A stretch of DNA of 58,974 nucleotides. Origin: Bacteroidota bacterium (GTDB taxonomy: Bacteria > Bacteroidota > Bacteroidia > 2-12-FULL-35-15). Positions 53,117-58,974 of the stretch are shown in pieces; position 1 is the stretch's first letter, and each line of letters opens with the position of its first letter. The position numbers and the translations under genes are program-made. Where the stretch lies: assembly GCA_003151815.1 (NCBI GenBank), contig PLYN01000019.1, positions 3,511 to 62,484 of the forward strand. The letters are read 5' to 3'. The notes under the pieces were generated by a model, which worked only from the letters and a program-made list of their open reading frames with translations, was not told the origin of the DNA and searched no databases.

Positions 53117-53120
53117 AATG

Positions 53121-53128
53121 CAAATATA
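53121..53128 (-). promoter_or_regulatory. -7 promoter element of the tracrRNA
   Basis: TATATTTG on the minus strand, perfect TAnnTTTG, placed so that transcription starts at the 5' edge of the anti-repeat near 53115. It lies in the leader of cas9, 20 bases from the cas9 ATG. A -33 TTG is not evident. Confidence 0.7.
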
Positions 53129-53147
53129 GAAATTAAATAATAACACG

Positions 53148-56100
53148 ATGAAAAAAATTTTAGGACTTGATTTAGGAACAACTTCCATAGGGTGGGCATT
53201 TGTTAATGAATCAGACAACAATGAAGAAAAATCTTCAATTGTAAAATTAGGTGTTAGAGTGAATCCTTTAACTACAGACGAACAAACTAATTTTGAAAAA
53301 GGAAAATCTATTTCAAGCAATGCTGACAGGACTTTAAAAAGATGTGCAAGAAGAAATTTGCAACGATATAAGCTTCGCAGAGAAAATCTAATTGAGATTT
53401 TAAAAGAAAATAAATTTATTTCTAATGAAACTTTGTTGTCAGAAAATGGAAACTTTACAACCTTTAAAACCTATGAAAACAGGGCAAAAGCAGCAAGAGG
53501 GTTATACAAAGATGAAGAAAAAATAACACTGGAAGATTTTGCAAGAACCCTTTTAATGATAAATAAAAAGAGAGGTTATAAAAGCAGCCGAAAGGCGAAA
53601 GGGCAAGATGAAGGTCAATTGATAGATGGAATGGAGGTTGCTAAAAAATTATATGAAGACAATCTTACTCCGGGACAATTTGTTTTGGAAATATTAAGTA
53701 ATGGGAAAAAATATATTCCTGATTTTTATCGTTCCGATTTACAAACAGAGTTAGATAAAATATGGAATTTTCAAAAACAATTTTTTAATGATGTATTAAC
53801 TGATGAGTTTAAAGAGCAACTTAGAGGAAAAGGGAAACAAGCTACTTCAAAAATATTTTTAGGAAAATATAAGGTCTATACTGCTGATAATAAAGGTGCA
53901 GAAAAAAAGAAACAAGCTTATCAATGGAGAGTTGATGCACTTACCAAAGAAGTTACCAAAGAAATTCTTGCTTATGTTATCACAGAGGTTAATGGAGATT
54001 TGAATAACTCAAGTGGTTATTTGGGTGCCATCAGCGACCGCAGTAAGGAACTTTATTTTAATAAACAAACCGTTGGTCAATATTTTTGGCAACAACTTAC
54101 TGATTGGAAAAATGCTTGTGAAATTGCTCGCAAAGAAAAACAAAGTTGTCCACCTGCTCCTCGTTTTAAGAATCAAGTTTTTTATCGTCAGGACTATTTA
54201 GAGGAGTTCACAACTATTTGGGAGCAACAAGCAAAACACTATAAAGAGCTAACTTCTGAGTTGAGAGATGAAATTAAAGAAGTAATTATTTTTTATCAAC
54301 GTAAATTAAAATCACAAAAAGGATTGATTAGTTTTTGTGAATTTGAAAGCTTTAAAAAAGAAATTGTAGTTGATAAAAAAAAGAAAATAAAAACTATTGG
54401 AGCAAGGGTTTGTCCTAAATCTTCACCACTATTTCAAGAATTTAAAATTTGGCAAGTATTAAATAATCTTAAAATTGAAAACAAAAAAACGAAAGAAAAA
54501 TCTGTTCCATCCATAGAGTTAAAACAATTACTTTTTGATGAGTTGAATATCAAAGGCAATTTTAAAAAAGCAGAAGGTTTAAAATTAATGTTTGATAAAC
54601 CTAATGAATGGGATTTGAACTTTAAAGAACTTCAAGGAAACTCAACTAATGCTGCATTATACAACGCTTACCAAAACATAATTAATGTAAGCGGACACGG
54701 GGAATATGATTTTACAACAATGAAGGCAAGCGAAATAAAGGAGCTTGTTCAAGGTGTATTTAAGGGTTTTAAAATTGATGCTGAAATATTGAATTTCAAT
54801 TCTGATAGCGATAAAATTGAAAATCAACTCTCTTATCAATTCTGGCATCTGCTGTATTCTTTTGAGGAAGACGATTCTAAACTTATCGAAAAGCTAAAAA
54901 CAAATTTTGGTTTTGAAAATGAATACGCACGAATTATTGCCAATATTACTTTTCAGGATGATTATGGAAGTTTAAGTGCAAAAGCAATCAAAAAAATTCT
55001 ACCCCATTTAAAAGAAGGAAATACTTATGATGTTGCTTGTGCTTATGTGGGCTACAATCATTCTAACTCATTGAATAAAGAAGAAAAAGAAAATAGAATA
55101 CTCAAAGATAAATTAGAAGTATTATCTAAAAATAGTTTACGCAATCCTGTGGTTGAGAAAATTCTTAATCAACTGGTAAATCTTGTAAATACAGCTATTG
55201 TAGAATATGGAAAACCCGATGAAATACGAATAGAACTTGCAAGAGAATTAAAGAAAAGCGCAAAAGAAAGAGAACAACTAACCGAAAGTATTACTAACGC
55301 AAAAGCGGAACACGATGAGCATCGTAAAATATTAAAAGCGGAATTTGGATTAACTAACGTAAGCCGAAACGATATTATCCGTTATAAATTATACAAGGAG
55401 TTGGAGCATAGAGGATATAAAACTCTTTATACCAATACATACATTGCCCCTGAATTACTCTTCACAAAGAATTTTGACATTGAACATATCATTCCAAAAT
55501 CACGATTATTTGATGATTCATTTTCAAATAAAACGCTGGAAAAAAGAGAAGCAAACATTGATAAAGCAGATGAAACTGCATTTGATTATGTAAGTAGAAA
55601 ATTTGGTGATGCAGAATTAGAAAAATATTTATCAAGAGTTGAAGATTTATTTAAGAACGAAAAAATCAGTAGAACGAAATATAAAAAACTTCAAATGAAA
55701 GTGAGTGAAATCCCAAAAGATTTTATTGATAGGGATTTGCGCGATACACAATACATTGCTAAAAAAGCAAAAGCAATGATGGAGGAAGTGTTTAAGGAAG
55801 TTACTACCACTACAGGAAGCATTACAGATAGATTAAGAGAAGATTGGCAATTAGTAGATATAATGCAGGAATTGAATTGGAATAATTACGAAGTACTCGG
55901 GATGACTGATGAATTTACCAACAGAGATGGAAATGTAATTAAGCGAATAAAAGACTGGACAAAACGAAATGACCATCGCCACCACGCTATGGATGCACTT
56001 ACAGTGGCATTTACAAAAAGAAGTCACGTACAATATTTGAATAACCTGAATGCACGAAGTGATAAAAGTGGTAGTATATATGGTATTGAACTAAAAGAAC

Positions 56101-57446
56101 TTTACAGAGATGAAAAAGGAAAATTAAGATTTAAGCCGCCAATTCCGTTAAATAATTTTAGAAATGAAGCAAAAAAACATTTAGAAAATATTTTGGTTTC
56201 TAATAAGGCAAAAAACAAAGTTGTTACAAAAAATAAAAATGCGTTTAAAATAAAAAATGGAGAAAAAATAAAAATAGAACTTACGCCTCGCGGACAGTTG
56301 CATTTGGAAACAGTTTATGGTAGCGTAAAGCAATACAAAACCGAATTTGTAAAAGTTGGAAGTAATTTTGATTTGGAAAATATTAATAAAGTTGCAAAAA
56401 AGAAGTACAGAGAAGTGCTTTTGAAACGATTAGAAGAATTTGAAAATAATCCTGTCAAAGCATTTACAGGAAAAAATAGTTTATCTAAAAAACCAATTTA
56501 TCTAGATGAATTACAAACAAACAAAGTACCCGAAAAAGTAAAACTATTATCACAAATAATTGTTTATACAAAGCGTGTTGCCATTTCGCCTGATATATTT
56601 AAAGATTCAAAAAAGAATGATGATTTTATAAATAGAGTGGACGATATTTACGATAATTCCATTAAAGAAGCATTGAAGAAACACTATGAACAAACCAAAA
56701 AAGAAGTTGAATTATTTAACCAAACAGTAACAAAAGATAAAGATAAAAAAAAAGTTTTGGAAACTGCTTTTTCAAACCTTGATGAAAAACCAATTTGGTT
56801 AAATAGAGAAAAAGGGCTTTCAATAAAAAGAGTTACAACTACTGGTATCATTAATGGTGAACCTTTGCACTACAAAAAAGATAAAGAAGGAAATTTTATA
56901 TTGGACGAGAAAGGAAATAAAATTAATGTTGATTTTGTTAGTACATCCAGTAATCACCATACTTCAATATATATTGATGAAGAAGGAAACTTACAAGATG
57001 AGGTAATATCATTTTATGAAACAGTAATAAGAGTAAATCAAGAGTTGCCAATAGTAGATAAATACTATAACAAAGATAAGGGTTGGAAATTTTTATTTAC
57101 AATGAAGCAAAATGAATACTTCGTTTTTCCGAATGAAAAAACAGGTTTTAATCCGAATGAAACGGATTTGATAAATCCAGAAAATTATCATTTGATTAGT
57201 CCGAATTTATACAGAGTTCAAACTATGTTAAAAAAAACATATGGTGCCAGTGTGATAAGAGATTATCAATTTAGACATCATTTAGAAACAGTAGTACAGA
57301 GGAAAAACAATGATGGTAGAAGTATCAATGAAACACCGTTAAAAGATATAATTTATAGACGATACAAAACATTGCCAGAATTGGAAAAAATTGTAAAAGT
57401 TAGATTAAATCATTTGGGTAAAATAGTTCAAGTAGGGGAATATTAA
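53148..57446 (+). CDS. cas9: type II-C CRISPR-associated endonuclease Cas9
   Basis: 1432 residues, the long form seen in Bacteroidota II-C systems. RuvC-I: D8 in ILGLDLGTTSIGWAF. Arginine-rich bridge helix NADRTLKRCARRNLQRYKLR (from ~residue 61). RuvC-II: E696 in IRIELARELK. HNH: FDIEHIIPKSRLF with H780, N794 and N803, spaced as in other Cas9 proteins. RuvC-III: HRHHAMDALTVAF with H946 and D949. The C-terminal ~450 residues should hold the wedge and PAM-interacting domains. All nuclease residues are intact. It cuts DNA matched by crRNA:tracrRNA; the PAM cannot be read from sequence. cas1 follows after 14 bases. Confidence 0.96.
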   Translation: MKKILGLDLGTTSIGWAFVNESDNNEEKSSIVKLGVRVNPLTTDEQTNFEKGKSISSNADRTLKRCARRNLQRYKLRRENLIEILKENKFISNETLLSENGNFTTFKTYENRAKAARGLYKDEEKITLEDFARTLLMINKKRGYKSSRKAKGQDEGQLIDGMEVAKKLYEDNLTPGQFVLEILSNGKKYIPDFYRSDLQTELDKIWNFQKQFFNDVLTDEFKEQLRGKGKQATSKIFLGKYKVYTADNKGAEKKKQAYQWRVDALTKEVTKEILAYVITEVNGDLNNSSGYLGAISDRSKELYFNKQTVGQYFWQQLTDWKNACEIARKEKQSCPPAPRFKNQVFYRQDYLEEFTTIWEQQAKHYKELTSELRDEIKEVIIFYQRKLKSQKGLISFCEFESFKKEIVVDKKKKIKTIGARVCPKSSPLFQEFKIWQVLNNLKIENKKTKEKSVPSIELKQLLFDELNIKGNFKKAEGLKLMFDKPNEWDLNFKELQGNSTNAALYNAYQNIINVSGHGEYDFTTMKASEIKELVQGVFKGFKIDAEILNFNSDSDKIENQLSYQFWHLLYSFEEDDSKLIEKLKTNFGFENEYARIIANITFQDDYGSLSAKAIKKILPHLKEGNTYDVACAYVGYNHSNSLNKEEKENRILKDKLEVLSKNSLRNPVVEKILNQLVNLVNTAIVEYGKPDEIRIELARELKKSAKEREQLTESITNAKAEHDEHRKILKAEFGLTNVSRNDIIRYKLYKELEHRGYKTLYTNTYIAPELLFTKNFDIEHIIPKSRLFDDSFSNKTLEKREANIDKADETAFDYVSRKFGDAELEKYLSRVEDLFKNEKISRTKYKKLQMKVSEIPKDFIDRDLRDTQYIAKKAKAMMEEVFKEVTTTTGSITDRLREDWQLVDIMQELNWNNYEVLGMTDEFTNRDGNVIKRIKDWTKRNDHRHHAMDALTVAFTKRSHVQYLNNLNARSDKSGSIYGIELKELYRDEKGKLRFKPPIPLNNFRNEAKKHLENILVSNKAKNKVVTKNKNAFKIKNGEKIKIELTPRGQLHLETVYGSVKQYKTEFVKVGSNFDLENINKVAKKKYREVLLKRLEEFENNPVKAFTGKNSLSKKPIYLDELQTNKVPEKVKLLSQIIVYTKRVAISPDIFKDSKKNDDFINRVDDIYDNSIKEALKKHYEQTKKEVELFNQTVTKDKDKKKVLETAFSNLDEKPIWLNREKGLSIKRVTTTGIINGEPLHYKKDKEGNFILDEKGNKINVDFVSTSSNHHTSIYIDEEGNLQDEVISFYETVIRVNQELPIVDKYYNKDKGWKFLFTMKQNEYFVFPNEKTGFNPNETDLINPENYHLISPNLYRVQTMLKKTYGASVIRDYQFRHHLETVVQRKNNDGRSINETPLKDIIYRRYKTLPELEKIVKVRLNHLGKIVQVGEY

Positions 57447-57460
57447 TTTTTCAAGTTACA

Positions 57461-58402
57461 ATGATAAAACGCACTCTTTATTTTGGCAATCCATCCTATT
57501 TGAGCCTTACAAATGCTCAATTAGTTTTACGTTTGCCGGAAGTAGAAAAAAACAATACAGTACCTGAGCATTTCAAAAAAGAAGCATCGGCAAGTATTCC
57601 TATAGAAGATATTGGCATTGTAATACTTGACCATAAGCAAATAACTATTACACAAGCATTGATGGAAGCCTTGCTTGATAACAATGCAGCCCTTATTACT
57701 TGCGACAGTACCCATCACCCTACCGGATTAATGCTTCCTTTATGTGGTAATACAATACAAAATGAACGCTTTCGCGCACAATTGGATGCAACCGAACCAT
57801 TGAAAAAACAATTGTGGGCGCAAACTATTTCGCAAAAAATAAAAAACCAAGCTGCGATGTTCGGTAGTAAAAATATTGATAATAGTTATTTAGTTCCACT
57901 TTACCGCAATGTAAAAAGTGGTGATTCCGACAATTGCGAAGCCACAGCAGCAGCGCATTATTGGGGGAATATATTTAACACTCTTCCCGCAGTAAGTTCT
58001 TTTAAACGCTTCAGGGAGGGCTTGCCTCCCAACAACTATTTAAACTATGGCTATGCTTTATTACGTGCTACTATGGCTCGTAGTATTGTAGGTGCAGGGT
58101 TGCTTCCTACACTCGGCATTTTCCATCACAACCGGTATAATGCTTATTGCCTTGCTGATGATTTGATGGAACCTTACCGTCCATATGTGGATAAAGTTGT
58201 CTATTCTATTATTGAGGAGAAGGGAATTAATGAAGATATTCCAAAGGAAATAAAATCTTTATTATTGCAGATTCCGGCAATGGATGTGCTTATGGATGGT
58301 GAAAAAAGTCCACTAATGAATGCAACTCAGCGAACTGCTGTAAGTTTGGTAAAGTGTTTTGCCGGAGAACAACGTAAACTTTTGTATCCCGAATTTATAT
58401 AA
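57461..58402 (+). CDS. cas1: CRISPR-associated integrase Cas1
   Basis: 313 residues. The metal site is visible: E160 in CEATAAAHYWG, H222 in LGIFHHNRYNAYCLA and D234 in DDLMEPYRPYVD. N-terminal strand domain starts KRTLYFGNPSYLSL as in type II Cas1. With Cas2 it inserts new spacers at the leader-repeat junction; in type II systems Cas9 and tracrRNA help choose PAM-proximal spacers. cas2 follows after 12 bases, so the three genes form one operon. No csn2 or cas4 is present, which defines subtype II-C. Confidence 0.95.
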   Translation: MIKRTLYFGNPSYLSLTNAQLVLRLPEVEKNNTVPEHFKKEASASIPIEDIGIVILDHKQITITQALMEALLDNNAALITCDSTHHPTGLMLPLCGNTIQNERFRAQLDATEPLKKQLWAQTISQKIKNQAAMFGSKNIDNSYLVPLYRNVKSGDSDNCEATAAAHYWGNIFNTLPAVSSFKRFREGLPPNNYLNYGYALLRATMARSIVGAGLLPTLGIFHHNRYNAYCLADDLMEPYRPYVDKVVYSIIEEKGINEDIPKEIKSLLLQIPAMDVLMDGEKSPLMNATQRTAVSLVKCFAGEQRKLLYPEFI

Positions 58403-58759
<357 letters not shown>

Positions 58760-58772
58760 GCTAATTAGAAAC

Positions 58773-58796
58773 AAAAAATCCGGGACAAGCCCGGAT
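58773..58796 (-). terminator. intrinsic terminator between cas2 and the array
   Basis: ATCCGGG-acaag-CCCGGAT, a perfect 7-bp stem. The six-base T run follows it on the minus strand, so it stops transcription coming from the array toward cas2; on the plus strand it is followed only by AATTGTTT. This supports minus-strand transcription of the array. Confidence 0.8.
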
Positions 58797-58874
58797 AATT
58801 GTTTGATAACACTTCATTTTTTTATTGATAAATCTTCCTTAAAACACTATTGTTGTTGAATTGTATCTTGATAT

Positions 58875-58974
58875 GGTGTTTATCAATAAGTCAAAGATAC
58901 ATTTTGAAAGCAAATCACAACTGAAGCGTTCGATTGCAGCAGGTGGAGGAAAGGTGTTTATCAATAAGTCAAAG
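58875..58974 (-). CRISPR. CRISPR array, first repeat-spacer unit (continues beyond window)
   Basis: A 47-bp repeat (58875-58921; plus strand begins GGTGTTTATCAATAAG and ends GCAAATCACAAC) is followed by a 31-bp spacer (58922-58952) and the first 22 bases of an identical second repeat, cut by the window end. Length and the AAATCACAAC end match the 46-48-bp repeats of Bacteroidota II-C systems. The crRNA-sense strand is the minus strand (repeat starts GTTGTGATTTGC), because only that strand pairs with the tracrRNA. The repeat contains TATCTTTG, a -7 promoter element. Confidence 0.93.

Noticed and set aside
52803-53123. 106-residue minus-strand frame upstream of cas9
   Set aside because: It overlaps the tracrRNA and its second copy, shows no family resemblance and is explained by the RNA structures.
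53096-53147. tracrRNA on the plus strand
   Set aside because: The plus strand carries the repeat sense, not the anti-repeat, and has no terminator before the cas9 start; the minus strand has promoter, anti-repeat, nexus and terminator in order.
58849-58872. Degenerate extra repeat before the first CRISPR repeat
   Set aside because: TTGTATCTTGATAT resembles part of the inverted repeat but the match is too short and in the wrong orientation.
58922-58952. Spacer targeting a gene in this window
   Set aside because: I compared its distinctive parts (GAAGCGTTCGATTGC and GCAGGTGGAGG) by eye with the window and saw no match; its target is unknown.
58760-58974. csn2 or cas4 after cas2
   Set aside because: The array begins 115 bases after cas2, leaving no room; the locus is subtype II-C.

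Overview
The window is a low-GC chromosomal segment from a member of the Bacteroidota. The evidence is type IX secretion (T9SS) C-terminal sorting domains on giant adhesins, Bacteroidota-style promoters (TAnnTTTG), SC-type lipoprotein signals, and a long type II-C Cas9 with a 47-bp repeat ending in AAATCACAAC. I see no rRNA or complete tRNA. The species cannot be named from the sequence; it looks like an environmental, possibly gliding, Bacteroidota.

Left part (1-20.5 kb): the 3' end of a glycine-rich T9SS adhesin; a small integrase cassette (tyrosine recombinase, excisionase-like protein and two accessory genes, 5.3-8.3 kb); an operon for 1,3-diaminopropane synthesis (diaminobutyrate aminotransferase, diaminobutyrate decarboxylase, membrane protein); then a 2489-residue adhesin with 22 repeats. 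Orphan C-terminal fragments of lost T9SS cargo genes lie on both sides of the giant gene.

Middle part (20.5-45 kb): housekeeping genes (M23 peptidase, dxr, rseP, an FtsE-type ATPase) and envelope genes (MauE/thioredoxin fusion, three tandem cysteine-rich lipoproteins, metal-binding lipoprotein, beta-barrel, 1068-residue TPR protein). Among them are an S23-type four-helix-bundle gene, a RelE/ParE-type toxin-antitoxin pair, and two paralogous T9SS adhesins with near-identical 3' halves. Both adhesin transcription units carry the same ECF-sigma-like promoter (GCAACC-N16-CRTCTWAT). Intergenic gaps hold several families of dispersed palindromic or heptad-like repeats, and at least four genes appear to begin inside such repeats.

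Right part (45.3-59 kb): a defence island. It starts beside a tRNA-3'-end-like fragment and holds a Fic AMP-transferase with an operator-like repeat array, a type III restriction-modification pair (mod, res), a small HTH protein, a truncated IS21 transposase, and a type II-C CRISPR-Cas locus (tracrRNA, cas9, cas1, cas2, first repeat-spacer unit). The tracrRNA is divergent from cas9, on the minus strand, with a promoter, anti-repeat, nexus hairpin and terminator. A second, degenerate copy of the anti-repeat/nexus module lies just downstream of it. The CRISPR repeat itself carries a perfect Bacteroidota -7 element, so each repeat may be a promoter for the following spacer. These RNA features and the repeat-born gene starts are the most unusual signals in the window.
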